From the NCBI GenBank assembly GCA_023421115.1, contig JAEZUI010000026.1, positions 68,479 to 132,478 of the forward strand: a stretch of 64,000 bases of DNA. The letters are read 5' to 3'. The position numbers were made by a program, and so were the translations under genes. Of the stretch, positions 36,773 to 45,189 are shown piece after piece (position 1 is the first letter of the stretch; every line of letters starts with the position of its first letter). The notes under the pieces are model-generated. The model worked only from the letters and a program-made list of their open reading frames with translations. It did not search any database and was not told where the DNA came from. Source of the stretch: Bacillota bacterium (GTDB lineage: Bacteria; Bacillota; Clostridia; Acetivibrionales; Acetivibrionaceae).

Positions 36773-38272
36773 CTAACTCTCTATTTGTTTTTGCATTTCA
36801 ATTGGTACATCCATTTGTGCTGGTGTAACTATATTACCTATATCTTTATCGGCAAAATTCTTAATTATCTGAGTAAGATCAATTCCTGTAATACCTTTAA
36901 CTGTCTCCGGAAGTTGCGCCATAATATTCGTAATATCCTTTGTTATTTTTGAAGCACCCGAATCACCTATCATAATGATCTTCTCAGTCTTTGAAAGCGG
37001 CTGTGCAATTGCCTGTGCAATTTCTGGGAGCTTTTCTATTACCATCTGAGCCATAGCTGCTTCATTAAACATTTTGTAGGCTTCGGCTTTCTTAATCATA
37101 GCTGCAGCTTCGGCTTCACCTTTTGCCTTTATAATTTCAGCTTCAGCAAGACCTGCTGCCTTTATAGCTTCAGCTTTAGCGATACCCTCTGCTTTTATTG
37201 CATAAGACTGACCTTCTGCTTCTTTAGATCTTTTAATTCTTTCGGCTTCTGCATAAACTTCGGTTTTATAGCGGGTTGCATCGGCATCCACCTGGGTTTT
37301 GTACTTTTCTGCCTCTGCAGGCTTCTTAACAGTTGCTTCAAGTTCTTTTTCCCTTCTTAAAATTTCCTGCTCATTGAGCTCTATTTCCTTCTGCTTCCTT
37401 ACAATTTCAACCTGCATAGCCTCTTTCTGAACTTCCTGATCAACTGTATATTTCTTCTTGTCATAGGATAAGTCTGACTCAGCCTTCTTCTCATTTATCG
37501 ACGATTGATATTCAGCTACTTTCATTTCCTTATCTCTATTTGATTCAGCAACCTTTGTCTCTGCTAAGAATTTTGCTGTCTGTCCTGCTTGCATTGCTTC
37601 AGCACTTTTTATATCCGCATCTCTCTTTGCCTCTGCCTGACCTATTACGGCATCTCTCTGTACTCTAGCTATTTGTGCCTTACCAAGGCTTTCAAGGTAT
37701 CCGTTCTTGTCTGCAATCTCTCTTATGGTAAAAGATATGATCCTAAGTCCCATATTTGCAAGGTCTCCAGCTGCAAGCTCCTGAACTTTCTGAGCAAAAG
37801 CATCCCTGTTTTGATTAATTTCCTCAACTGTAAGGTTACCGACTATCGATCTAAGGTGACCTTCGAGGGTTTGTGTTGCAATACGTCTTATTTCTTCCTC
37901 TTTTAAGCTTAAAAATTGTTCAGCGGCAGTAGCAATTGCCTCCTGACTTGAATCGATTTTAACCTGCGCAACACCATCAACTGTTACCTGTACACCCTGT
38001 GATGTATAAGCACTTGAATTTACATCCAAAGGCATAATTCTGAGCGATATAGTTTTTGATGTTTCAAATATCGGCCATACGAACGTTGCTCCTCCTTTAA
38101 CAATTCTAAAGCCTACTATCTGTCCATTTGATAGTTTCTTCTTTCTACCGGAAACAATGAGTGCCTCATCCGGACCAACCTTCACATATCTGCTTACAAA
38201 TATTGATATTCCCAAAAACAACACTAAAACTACCGCACCAACCACAAGTGCAACTATCCCAATTCTCTCCAT
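36773..38272 (-). CDS. floT: Flotillin (YuaG/FloT-like)
   Basis: A 499-aa flotillin. N-terminal membrane segment (about residues 5-27), SPFH domain (about 30-190, with YVKVGPDEALIVSG and RIMPLDVNSS), an Ala/Glu-rich coiled coil (about 195-405) and a C-terminal segment (410-499). In B. subtilis YuaG forms membrane foci with YuaF and helps organise functional microdomains. Here the NfeD/YuaF-like gene lies 42 bases upstream, giving the same yuaF-yuaG pairing. It is shorter than, and only generally similar to, the 702-aa flotillin at 23709-25817, so the two are different subfamilies. Confidence 0.94.
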   Translation of the reverse strand: MERIGIVALVVGAVVLVLFLGISIFVSRYVKVGPDEALIVSGRKKKLSNGQIVGFRIVKGGATFVWPIFETSKTISLRIMPLDVNSSAYTSQGVQVTVDGVAQVKIDSSQEAIATAAEQFLSLKEEEIRRIATQTLEGHLRSIVGNLTVEEINQNRDAFAQKVQELAAGDLANMGLRIISFTIREIADKNGYLESLGKAQIARVQRDAVIGQAEAKRDADIKSAEAMQAGQTAKFLAETKVAESNRDKEMKVAEYQSSINEKKAESDLSYDKKKYTVDQEVQKEAMQVEIVRKQKEIELNEQEILRREKELEATVKKPAEAEKYKTQVDADATRYKTEVYAEAERIKRSKEAEGQSYAIKAEGIAKAEAIKAAGLAEAEIIKAKGEAEAAAMIKKAEAYKMFNEAAMAQMVIEKLPEIAQAIAQPLSKTEKIIMIGDSGASKITKDITNIMAQLPETVKGITGIDLTQIIKNFADKDIGNIVTPAQMDVPIEMQKQIES

Positions 38273-38314
38273 ACATTAATACCCCCTTGATCTTTATCAT
38301 TTATTTTTTTAGTT

Positions 38315-38878
38315 TCAAACTTTATAATTTTTAAATTTAAAGTCATCCAAATCAATAGCCTCTATATCTAACTTACGTGAAACAAACGCAGCATTTCCTG
38401 CTATTTCTCTTATCAAGACAATTTCGCCTTTTCCAATAGAATCTCTAACGCACTTTGCCGGTAAACTATGCCTTTCACCATTGATAACATATACAATTTC
38501 GCCCACCCCTTTCAAAGGTATTGGTGTAATTACCTCACACTCCAAACCAATAAGATCATTTTGAGAAAAAGTCGAATTAGACTGAGAGTTATAAGCAAAC
38601 CTTACAATTCCAAAAAATATTGCCGCTCCAATAATTGCCGCAAGAACTAGAGAAACAACAGCGCTTGATACTCCGCTCATGTTTAGTCCAAGCATACTGA
38701 CAATACCTGTTCCACCAAATACCGTTATGGAACTCGTAAGTACAAGTGGGCTAAATATACTTGGAGAATCTGCGCCTCCATCAGCATGAATCCCATCAAA
38801 ATCATGTCCATCAATCAAAAAAGATACCGTAGAAAATAAAATGCCAAAAAACAAACAACCTACATACACATAAAGCAA
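38315..38878 (-). CDS. yuaF: NfeD-like membrane protein (YuaF-like)
   Basis: A 187-aa flotillin partner. Membrane helices lie at about residues 3-22, 45-66 and 70-92; an OB-fold domain covers about 105-170 (NDLIGLECEVITP, then GEIVYVINGERHSLPAKC). B. subtilis YuaF has the same layout. GGGGAGGTGG precedes the ATG. It is the first gene of a four-gene leftward unit with floT, the DUF975 gene and possibly the Bax-inhibitor gene. A 14-bp perfect inverted repeat lies about 80 bases upstream. Confidence 0.88.
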   Translation of the reverse strand: MLYVYVGCLFFGILFSTVSFLIDGHDFDGIHADGGADSPSIFSPLVLTSSITVFGGTGIVSMLGLNMSGVSSAVVSLVLAAIIGAAIFFGIVRFAYNSQSNSTFSQNDLIGLECEVITPIPLKGVGEIVYVINGERHSLPAKCVRDSIGKGEIVLIREIAGNAAFVSRKLDIEAIDLDDFKFKNYKV

Positions 38879-38958
38879 TCAATCCACCTCCCCACCAAAA
38901 ATTATTCTAGTCTGCAATATAGTATTACCGGAGCAAAACTTAGACCATTGTGTTTTAA

Positions 38959-38995
38959 AGTATAATATGTAGAGCAACACACTACATATTATACT
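38959..38995. promoter_or_regulatory. 14-bp perfect inverted repeat upstream of the flotillin operon
   Basis: AGTATAATATGTAG (38959-38972) and CTACATATTATACT (38982-38995) with a 9-base spacer. There is no T-run on either side, so an operator or leader hairpin is likelier than a terminator. The arm contains a TATAAT-like core that could serve as a -10 element. The rest of 38996-39182 shows nothing further. Confidence 0.45.
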
Positions 38996-39182
38996 ATGAT
39001 CTAACACAAAACAAAAGTGCTTTTCCCTTATTTTTTCAGTAATTTCCAACCTTTTTTTGATCATCTAATGCGTTTATGTCCGTTTTTCTTTTATTTTCTT
39101 AATTTATCTCAACAAATTTCATTTATCTTTATCCAACATATGATATCACTTATTACATAATATGCCCTCCCTCAACTCATAC

Positions 39183-39211
39183 TTGACACAGAAGAAATAA
39201 AAATATAGTAT
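39183..39211 (+). promoter_or_regulatory. SigA-type promoter for the DUF1836 gene
   Basis: TTGACA (39183-39188), 17 bases, then TAGTAT (39206-39211), about 60 bases before the start codon. Confidence 0.75.
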
Positions 39212-39270
39212 GTAATTAATATAGAGCATTACACTTAGTTATATAGATAAATAGTATATATGATATAGAG

Positions 39271-39858
39271 GTGAGATTCATGAGCACATTTCTTGATAAA
39301 AATGAGTTAATGCGACTTTTCAGCAATGTAATTAATAATTCTGATGAAGTTAAAATTGCAACATTAAGTGATGAACTAACAATATCCCAGGTAGTTAAGT
39401 TTTTTGAAAAGCAAGGAAAAAGCTTCACTAAGACAATGATTCAAAATTACGTGCGGGTTGGAGTGCTTCCACCACCGTTAGAAAAAAGATATTATACCAG
39501 AAATCATCTTATTTTCTTAACACTAATAGACAGCTTGAAGAATGTTTATTCCCTTGAAGAGATAAAAACAATATTAACACCGGTGCGAAATAACCCGGAC
39601 ATCTTTGATGATGATATGATACAAGCAATTGATATATATAAGAGTTATATTGAGATGAAAAAATCGGTACTGTCTCATTGGGAGAGTACACTCCCAAAGC
39701 TTGTCGATAAAGTTGAAAAGCTTGTTAGTGAAGAAGGAATACGAAATGAAGATAAGAATATTGCTACACAATTTATGATAGTATTAACTGTTATGGCAGA
39801 GTCAATAGCAATGAAGGAACTGGTAAATGAAGTTATCAAGGAATACTACCATAAATAG
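39271..39858 (+). CDS. DUF1836 family putative regulator
   Basis: A 195-aa protein whose middle section (about residues 35-100) reads like a MerR-type winged helix: MIQNYVRVGVLPPPLEKRYYTRNHLIFLT, then SLEEIKTIL. DUF1836 proteins are taken to be DNA-binding regulators of unknown target. The N- and C-terminal parts are helical. GAGGTGAGATTC precedes the ATG and a good SigA promoter lies upstream. It is divergent from the yuaF-floT operon, making that operon a natural candidate target (inference). Confidence 0.85.
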   Translation: MRFMSTFLDKNELMRLFSNVINNSDEVKIATLSDELTISQVVKFFEKQGKSFTKTMIQNYVRVGVLPPPLEKRYYTRNHLIFLTLIDSLKNVYSLEEIKTILTPVRNNPDIFDDDMIQAIDIYKSYIEMKKSVLSHWESTLPKLVDKVEKLVSEEGIRNEDKNIATQFMIVLTVMAESIAMKELVNEVIKEYYHK

Positions 39859-39887
39859 GATACTATTTTCGTATATTAACTTGCTCC

Positions 39888-39919
39888 AAAAAAGGAGTTG
39901 GCAATTCAACTCCTTTTTT
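39888..39919. terminator. Bidirectional terminator
   Basis: AAAAAAGGAGTTG and CAACTCCTTTTTT are perfect complements around a 6-base loop, between the convergent DUF1836 and hemerythrin genes. Confidence 0.9.
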
Positions 39920-39923
39920 ATTT

Positions 39924-40328
39924 TTATACTTTAGTTTTCAAATAATCCGCAAAAGCTCTGTCGGCACTTCCTATATGCTTGATGAGCCAATCAATTACAA
40001 CTCTGTTTACTGTTATTACGAAATTCAGACTGGCACCTTCTGACTCAAGTTTTCCTTTTAGATCCTCATATTCCTTAATAAATCTGTCGTGAGCTGCTTT
40101 ATGATTGGTATATTCAGGATAGCCATTTTCTTTCTGGAGCTTTTCCTCATCTGAAAAGTGTGTTACTACATAATTCCCCAAATATTTAATAGTATTAAAT
40201 ACTTCTTGCTTACCTTTTTGAGCATTGCAAGCTTCTAAGAGATCATTAATTTTATCAAAAAGCTCCTTATGTTGCAAATCAATCTTTTTAATGCCTATTT
40301 CATAACTGGTTCTCCATTCAATAGCCAT
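39924..40328 (-). CDS. Bacteriohemerythrin
   Basis: A 134-aa single-domain hemerythrin with a non-heme di-iron O2-binding site in a four-helix bundle. All seven usual ligands are present: His20, His57, Glu61, His76, His80, His118 and Asp123 (the motifs LQHKELF, HFSDEE, HKAAH and HIGSAD). In anaerobes such proteins sense or scavenge oxygen. Length is typical and AAGGAGG precedes the ATG. It follows the unknown 456-aa gene by 56 bases on the same strand and may share its transcript. Confidence 0.95.
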   Translation of the reverse strand: MAIEWRTSYEIGIKKIDLQHKELFDKINDLLEACNAQKGKQEVFNTIKYLGNYVVTHFSDEEKLQKENGYPEYTNHKAAHDRFIKEYEDLKGKLESEGASLNFVITVNRVVIDWLIKHIGSADRAFADYLKTKV

Positions 40329-40384
40329 AAATTATCCTCCTTATCTTTAGTCTTAAGTAGTTTTATGTTTAAAATCTGACAACC

Positions 40385-41755
40385 CTATTCCTCTATTGCC
40401 AATATTTTACCAGTTTTAGGATTTATATAAACAATCCAGTAACCAAATGCCCCATATGCAGGTGTGTTGCCTTCAACTTGAGCCCATCGGCATGCATTTC
40501 CAAAGGGTTTTTCATCCACCCAGTACACCCCTGGAATTCCACAAACAATATAATCCTTCTGTCTGATATCATCTTGGTAAACTCCGACAATTAAGTGATT
40601 ATATTTGTAATGAGCCATTAAAACCAAAGGATTAAATAAAACAGGTATTTTTATACCAAACTTATACAATATATTATTCAAATGAATCGGACTGGTAACT
40701 TTCCACCAATTATAATCTGTTCTTTTAACCGAAAATGGCACATATTTTTCAAAAGTCAAATCAAATTGTTTGGTCAGTTCTTCATATCCAAATTCCTTTA
40801 CTTCAGGCTTATTAGAATTTTTATTATTAAGAAATATACAATTTATACAGTTTGTATTTAAATTTATATTTTCTTTGCCGTCATCTGTGTACATATCAAA
40901 AAGCTTACTCCCATCATAGGAAGAATAACTTTTGTCATTTACCTTAATGGTTTTCTCATTTATTTGTTTTTCCTTTAGTAGTTCCTCTTCTACAGGTTTT
41001 TCTTCTAAAGGTTTTGATTCATCACTTATTTCATTTTTTTCAAGAAGCTCTAAAGGCTTTTCACCATCTAGTTCGGCTTCATTTTCTCCTTTGACTTTAT
41101 CTTTCTCTTCATCTGGTTTTTGTTTATCTAATAGATTGTTAATCTCAGCTGTAATTTCTTCGTTATTAGCTTCGCTTTGCTGCTCTTCAATAGGATTATC
41201 GGCTTTTGTACCCTCTTGCTTTTTGTTGGCTATTTCATGTTTATTATCGATAACGTTGATAGATATATCGTCAACTTTCGAAAATTGCTTTAGTGGTTCC
41301 TCTTTAGATTTTTCTTCTTGTAAAATATTGTTTAATTTCTGTCTCCATTCAACTTTACCGTCTTTATATGCTACTAAAGGACAAATGCTATAGTTGTTTT
41401 TCCGATCTGTATAATTGGCTAGAACTGCAATTACATTAAATTCGTCAAAGACTAGTTTTGTTTTGTTAATATCATAGGGATCAAAGACCCACTCTACGTC
41501 ACCCCTATTTTTCTTTAATTCAATATTTCCCACTAGTACCGGAACAACCTGGTGATGGTCGGACTTTATAAGAAAGAGCTGATATTGAATTTTTCCATTG
41601 TCTTCAGATAGATTGCTTACCTGACAAAATAGTTTTCCTTTCCCCTCTCTAATTTCAATTTTTACATGTCCCGAAGGTTTTTGTTCTGTTCCATAGCCGT
41701 TATCTTCCTCATCAAATATTAAAAAACTCCGTTGATACTTTAACTTGTTATCCAT
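40385..41755 (-). CDS. Unknown three-part protein with acidic linker
   Basis: I do not recognise the family with confidence. Residues 1-115 look like a beta-sandwich (KLFCQVSNLSEDNGKIQYQL and following strands). Residues ~145-265 are a Glu/Lys-rich low-complexity linker with repeats of KPLEEKPVEEE type. The C-terminal ~185 residues form a second globular domain with a cysteine pair (NCINCIF) and an end segment AFGYWIVYINPKTG. There is no signal peptide. AGGGAGG precedes the ATG. Similar N-terminal domains occur in uncharacterised clostridial proteins that may be sporulation-related, but this is not shown by the sequence. Confidence 0.75.
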   Translation of the reverse strand: MDNKLKYQRSFLIFDEEDNGYGTEQKPSGHVKIEIREGKGKLFCQVSNLSEDNGKIQYQLFLIKSDHHQVVPVLVGNIELKKNRGDVEWVFDPYDINKTKLVFDEFNVIAVLANYTDRKNNYSICPLVAYKDGKVEWRQKLNNILQEEKSKEEPLKQFSKVDDISINVIDNKHEIANKKQEGTKADNPIEEQQSEANNEEITAEINNLLDKQKPDEEKDKVKGENEAELDGEKPLELLEKNEISDESKPLEEKPVEEELLKEKQINEKTIKVNDKSYSSYDGSKLFDMYTDDGKENINLNTNCINCIFLNNKNSNKPEVKEFGYEELTKQFDLTFEKYVPFSVKRTDYNWWKVTSPIHLNNILYKFGIKIPVLFNPLVLMAHYKYNHLIVGVYQDDIRQKDYIVCGIPGVYWVDEKPFGNACRWAQVEGNTPAYGAFGYWIVYINPKTGKILAIEE

Positions 41756-41942
41756 TTTATAACCCTCCCTTTACAAAATATGCAGTTTACTAAGAGCTTA
41801 ACATTATCTTGCATCACTTAAAAAAGTACTAGGTTCAATTGCAAAAAATGTAATCAGTTTTTGAGTATGGTTTTTATAAATTTCCTAAGTTAAAACGGTT
41901 TTCCCCGTACACGTTCTTTGCACTCATACTATATATATGTTG

Positions 41943-41991
41943 CAATAAAAAAAAATAAACCGCTTATGAATTTTTAATACATAAACGGTTT
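41943..41991 (-). terminator. Terminator after rsmA
   Basis: AAACCG (41957-41962) pairs with CGGTTT (41986-41991), with inner arm CTTATG/CATAAA. On the minus strand it is followed by ATTTTTTTTT. Confidence 0.8.
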
Positions 41992-42033
41992 TCAAAATTT
42001 ATAAAATTAATGGATTCCAGTAATAAGTAAACT

Positions 42034-42054
42034 CTTAGGCCATTTCAAAAAATA
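42034..42054 (-). repeat. Right-end fragment of the MITE-like repeat
   Basis: CTTAGGCCATTTCAAAAAAT matches the right end of the 106-bp element (reverse orientation). It lies 27 bases past the rsmA stop. Confidence 0.6.
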
Positions 42055-42080
42055 TCCTAAATATTCAAACTACATTCTTT

Positions 42081-42920
42081 TTAGGAAAATTGATTGGATA
42101 AAGTTGCAAACTGTTCTATTGAAAGAGTCTCTCCTCTTGCATTTTCATTTATATTCACAGAATTTAATATTTCTCGTATCTCTTCTTTATTTTTATTTAA
42201 CGCTCCAGAATTGGTCAATGCATTCAATAAAGTCTTTCTCCTTTGCCCGAAGGATGCCTTGACAACTTTGAAAAACATATCCTTGTCCTTTAAATATACA
42301 GGTGGTGTTTCATTCTTTTTTAACTTTATAATGGTGGAATCAACTTCCGGCTGTGGAACAAAACAATGGGGAGGTACATCAAAAACTTTTTCAGGTTGTG
42401 CATAGTACTGGACTGCGACAGATAAAGCTCCGTAGTCCTTGCCTCCTGGTTTTGCGATCATTCTTTGTGCTACTTCTTTTTGCACCATAAAAACCATTAA
42501 CTCTATGTCATTGTCTTCCTCTAAGAGCTTCATAATAATAGGTGTAGTTATATAGTAGGGTAAATTTGCCGCAACTTTCAGTCTCATATCCCGCTTGTTG
42601 TCTGTTATATCTTTAACATTTACTTTCATAATGTCTTCATTAATTATTTCAAGGTTTGAAAATCCTTGAAGATTATCTTTTAGAGCTGGTATAAGGTGTT
42701 TATCAATTTCAACAGCTATAACTTTACCTGCTCTAGAAGCAAGTTCTCCTGTCATGCTTCCTATTCCCGGTCCTATTTCCATAACCATATCATCTTTAGT
42801 TATCTCTGCTGTATCCACAATACGTGAAACTACATTACTATCGGTAAGAAAGTTTTGTCCTAAAGATTTTGTTAATCTAATTCCATACTTTTTAATCAGC
42901 TCTTTTGTATTTAATCCCAT
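42081..42920 (-). CDS. rsmA: 16S rRNA dimethyladenosine transferase
   Basis: RsmA/KsgA dimethylates A1518 and A1519 of 16S rRNA late in small-subunit assembly. The SAM-binding motifs are LGQNFLTDSNVVSRIV and EIGPGIGSMTGELASRAGKV; the catalytic NLPY motif is in VAANLPYYITTPI; the C-terminal domain has the usual basic SFGQRRKTLLNAL. Start at 42920 (ATG, GGAG eight bases upstream) gives 279 aa; the frame is open 13 codons further. In B. subtilis the neighbours are yabE and rnmV (the 5S RNA maturase). Here yabE precedes it but rnmV is missing, with the hairpin cassette in its place. Confidence 0.96.
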   Translation of the reverse strand: MGLNTKELIKKYGIRLTKSLGQNFLTDSNVVSRIVDTAEITKDDMVMEIGPGIGSMTGELASRAGKVIAVEIDKHLIPALKDNLQGFSNLEIINEDIMKVNVKDITDNKRDMRLKVAANLPYYITTPIIMKLLEEDNDIELMVFMVQKEVAQRMIAKPGGKDYGALSVAVQYYAQPEKVFDVPPHCFVPQPEVDSTIIKLKKNETPPVYLKDKDMFFKVVKASFGQRRKTLLNALTNSGALNKNKEEIREILNSVNINENARGETLSIEQFATLSNQFS

Positions 42921-42952
42921 TTTCTCAACTCCAGATCCAGAATAAAAACTCC

Positions 42953-43038
42953 GGGGCATCGAGCCCCTATGTTTTTGCCTCCTTCACTTCGTTCGAAGGA
43001 GGCGGAATAAAAACAGCCGGGACAAAATAATCCCGGCT
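42953..43038 (-). repeat. Three-hairpin repeat cassette, copy 2
   Basis: AGCCGGGA/TCCCGGCT (43015-43038), the middle hairpin GCCTCCTTC/GAAGGAGGC (42977-43003) and GGGGC/GCCCC (42953-42967). On the minus strand the first hairpin is followed by GTTTTTATT and the last by GGAGTTTTTATT, so both can terminate transcription between yabE and rsmA. The middle hairpin is homologous to 23643-23683, with one compensatory base-pair change (C-G here, T-A there). Confidence 0.75.
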
Positions 43039-43171
43039 CAATATAAGTCCCTTTCATATTATAACCAAACTGTTACTCATTTTCCAGTGTATCTTATAGC
43101 TATAAACCACCATTATGCACTTTAAAATGATTTTACCTCTCATAGCCCTAGGCCATTTGTAAGAAAAAAAC

Positions 43172-44230
43172 TTAGTAAAGTATATATACTCTTACTTTCT
43201 TACGTCCAAACCTATCAACTACATCCTGTCCGTCCATATAAAGGTCAATTTTATTTCCCTTTATGGCACTGCCTATATCTGCTGCAACTGCATATCCATA
43301 ATCAGGAGTGTCACCTAACCCTTCGACATACAGCCTTGTCCCTAAAGGTATAACCTTTGGATCAACTGCAACAATTCCCTTTTTAACCCTAACACCAGTA
43401 TATGTAATTCCAAATTGCGGATGATCGGGATGCTTTTTTGTATCTTTAAAAGATGCAGTATAAGCAGTTGCAGACATGTCAATCACCTTTTTGTACCTGA
43501 TAACATCTCCTCTTGATGCAGTATAAGTTGATATCGTACCGTACTCCACAATTTCCTTTTCAGGCTTTGTTACAATATTATCGGTTATAAGTTTTCTTTC
43601 TACTTCCTTGTTGTCTTCATAAACTACCAAATAGGCCTTTTCACATACGCCATTCTTACCCTTACTAACTACTTGTTCAACACCTTGATCCATTGAATTG
43701 TTTACTTTCCTTTCAATTTCATAAGGCATGATTTCATTCTTGCTTATCAATTCACGTCTAATCCTGACAACTTTAAGTTTCATGTCCTTATAGACCTTGT
43801 CATCGGGATTTGCGCCTTCTATTCTGTCGTGAAGACCTAATCCGACTGAACTGTTTTGCAAAGCTTCCTCAACTGTATCTTTACTCGTCATTATAGTAGT
43901 TTCTTTCCCGTCAGCAAAAACATTTACAGGTACTGCAGATTTTATATGTATTTTAGTTGTTTTATTTCTGATCAATTTTGCATCAAGCGGTAAACTTACA
44001 TAATCAAAATCGCTAACTACTATGCCTCTTTGCATAAGCACATCTTTTACGGTATTTCTCATTGTTTTCACAGTAATTTGGGTTCCATTGTAGTCAATTA
44101 CTACATCAGTACTAAAAGCTGAAAAAACAAATGCCCCAAACAATACTGTTGCTACTAATGCCAATACTGTAAATGTCAATCTCTTTTTTGAAAAATACCT
44201 TGTAATATTTTTCGCAAGTGGTAATAACAT
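43172..44230 (-). CDS. yabE: YabE-like G5 and 3D domain cell-wall protein
   Basis: A 352-aa exported protein. N-terminal membrane/signal segment (about residues 18-42), two DUF348 repeats (about 45-160: DYNGTQITVKTMRNTVKDVL, then EALQNSSVGLGLHDRI), a G5 domain (about 165-245) and a C-terminal 3D domain (about 260-352) with DMSATAYT, DPKVIPLGTRLYVEG and AADIGSAIKGNKIDLYM. The three Asp residues of the 3D domain suggest lytic transglycosylase activity like that of Sps/Rpf proteins. Start at 44230 has AGGAGGAG before the ATG. It holds its usual place between tatD and rsmA, apart from the inserted Met-rich gene. Confidence 0.92.
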   Translation of the reverse strand: MLLPLAKNITRYFSKKRLTFTVLALVATVLFGAFVFSAFSTDVVIDYNGTQITVKTMRNTVKDVLMQRGIVVSDFDYVSLPLDAKLIRNKTTKIHIKSAVPVNVFADGKETTIMTSKDTVEEALQNSSVGLGLHDRIEGANPDDKVYKDMKLKVVRIRRELISKNEIMPYEIERKVNNSMDQGVEQVVSKGKNGVCEKAYLVVYEDNKEVERKLITDNIVTKPEKEIVEYGTISTYTASRGDVIRYKKVIDMSATAYTASFKDTKKHPDHPQFGITYTGVRVKKGIVAVDPKVIPLGTRLYVEGLGDTPDYGYAVAADIGSAIKGNKIDLYMDGQDVVDRFGRKKVRVYILY

Positions 44231-44419
44231 GCAACTCCTCCTGTCCAAAATATTAAAGGGACCTTTGGATATTTTAAGTTAAATTGGTTCCTTTGTCAAA
44301 TTTAATGGAAATACATACCTCATATACCTGTTTTTTGTCTTATAATTTATATCTTATACACAATTTAAAGCTTTTATTCATTTCCCAATTAAGTTCGCTT
44401 GAAAGAGATCAAATTGAAA

Positions 44420-44458
44420 GGGACTGTTGCAAAATTTCTTAACCTTTGCAACAGTCCC
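44420..44458. terminator. Terminator after the Met-rich gene
   Basis: GGGACTGTTGCAAA (44420-44433) and TTTGCAACAGTCCC (44445-44458) are perfect 14-bp complements around 11 bases. On the minus strand it is followed by TTTCAATTT, on the plus strand by CATTTT. Confidence 0.85.
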
Positions 44459-44465
44459 CATTTTA

Positions 44466-45023
44466 TTAATACTGATTTCCCATATATGAATTCATATTAT
44501 ACGGTCTACTCATGTGTGGGGTCTCCATATTTTGATTGGGCATGTACGGATTGACCATTTCCTGCCCCATTACAGAATCCTCAGAATTCTGCATCATAGG
44601 ACATTGCATATTCGTCAGAAATGGACAACAAATGACAGGTACTTGCATCACTTGGGGCATATATTGTGTTGGCTGTGCTTGTGGCATATAAGGAGCATTC
44701 ATCTGGGGCATCATATTCATTTCCGGCATCATCTGAGGCATCTGATTCATTTGTGGCATTATCTGGGGCATTTGATTCATTTGTTGCATCATCTGGGGCA
44801 TCATATTCATTTCCGGCATCATCTGGTGCATCTGATTCATTTGCTGCATCATCTGGGGCATTTGGTTCATTTCTGGCATCATCTGGGGCATCTGATTCAT
44901 TTGCTGCGCAGGCTGTGCCTGCTGCACATTTTCTACCTTTGCTACAGGTTCTGTTGCCGTATTTTCTAACTTCTTAGGCGCTGCGGCTACTTCCGCTTCC
45001 TTTTTAGCTTTAATTTTCTCCAT
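44466..45023 (-). CDS. Methionine/glutamine-rich repeat protein
   Basis: A 185-aa low-complexity protein of unknown family. A Lys/Ala-rich start (about residues 1-35) is followed by six and a half copies of a 10-residue repeat, consensus MNQMPQMMPE (residues 42-107), then VPVICCPFLTNMQCPMMQ with three cysteines and a Met/Asn/Tyr-rich tail. There is no signal peptide. CGGAGG precedes the ATG. The composition recalls spore-coat or metal(Cu/Hg)-binding Met-rich proteins, but neither is established. It sits between tatD and yabE, where no gene is usual, and has its own strong terminator. Confidence 0.78.
   Translation of the reverse strand: MEKIKAKKEAEVAAAPKKLENTATEPVAKVENVQQAQPAQQMNQMPQMMPEMNQMPQMMQQMNQMHQMMPEMNMMPQMMQQMNQMPQIMPQMNQMPQMMPEMNMMPQMNAPYMPQAQPTQYMPQVMQVPVICCPFLTNMQCPMMQNSEDSVMGQEMVNPYMPNQNMETPHMSRPYNMNSYMGNQY
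44703..44900 (-). repeat. 30-bp tandem repeats inside the Met-rich gene
   Basis: Six and a half in-frame 30-base units encoding MNQMPQMMPE variants. Units two, four and five end QQ or PQ rather than PE. Such direct repeats can expand and contract by slippage, giving length variants. Confidence 0.85.
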
Positions 45024-45164
45024 AAAAAAAATTACCTCCGGTACTGATTTCTAGATTATTCATTATCAGTATATGACCCGAGAAATAATTTGTGATAATC
45101 TTTTATGTAAAATACTCCTTATGGGTAAAAGCATTACTGCTCCGCACTTAAATTACTTGAGCAT

Positions 45165-45189
45165 GGCCATTTCAAAAAATAACTATAAT
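45165..45189 (-). repeat. MITE-like repeat fragment at the tatD stop codon
   Basis: GGCCATTTCAAAAAATAACT matches the right end of the 106-bp element (reverse orientation) and runs into the tatD stop codon at 45183-45185, so part of the tatD 3' end may derive from the element. Confidence 0.55.

Larger units (their letters stand above)
41756..42080. other. Spacer downstream of rsmA
   Basis: 325 bases with the rsmA terminator (41943-41991) and a fragment of the MITE-like repeat (42034-42054). The remainder shows nothing I can support. Confidence 0.5.

Noticed and set aside
38879..39064. 61-codon frame directly upstream of yuaF
   Set aside because: It covers the inverted repeat and the ribosome site of yuaF, with no site of its own; non-coding regulation explains the region better.
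40932..41393. 153-codon plus-strand frame opposite the acidic linker of the 456-aa protein
   Set aside because: Ser/Phe-rich antisense of a Glu/Lys-rich repeat; composition effect only.
44703..44900. Tandem repeats considered as a CRISPR array
   Set aside because: The 30-base units are contiguous without spacers and keep one reading frame, so they are coding repeats.
44514..44969. Histidine/leucine-rich plus-strand frame opposite the Met-rich repeats
   Set aside because: Antisense of the tandem repeats; it has no ribosome site and runs against the terminator and operon direction.
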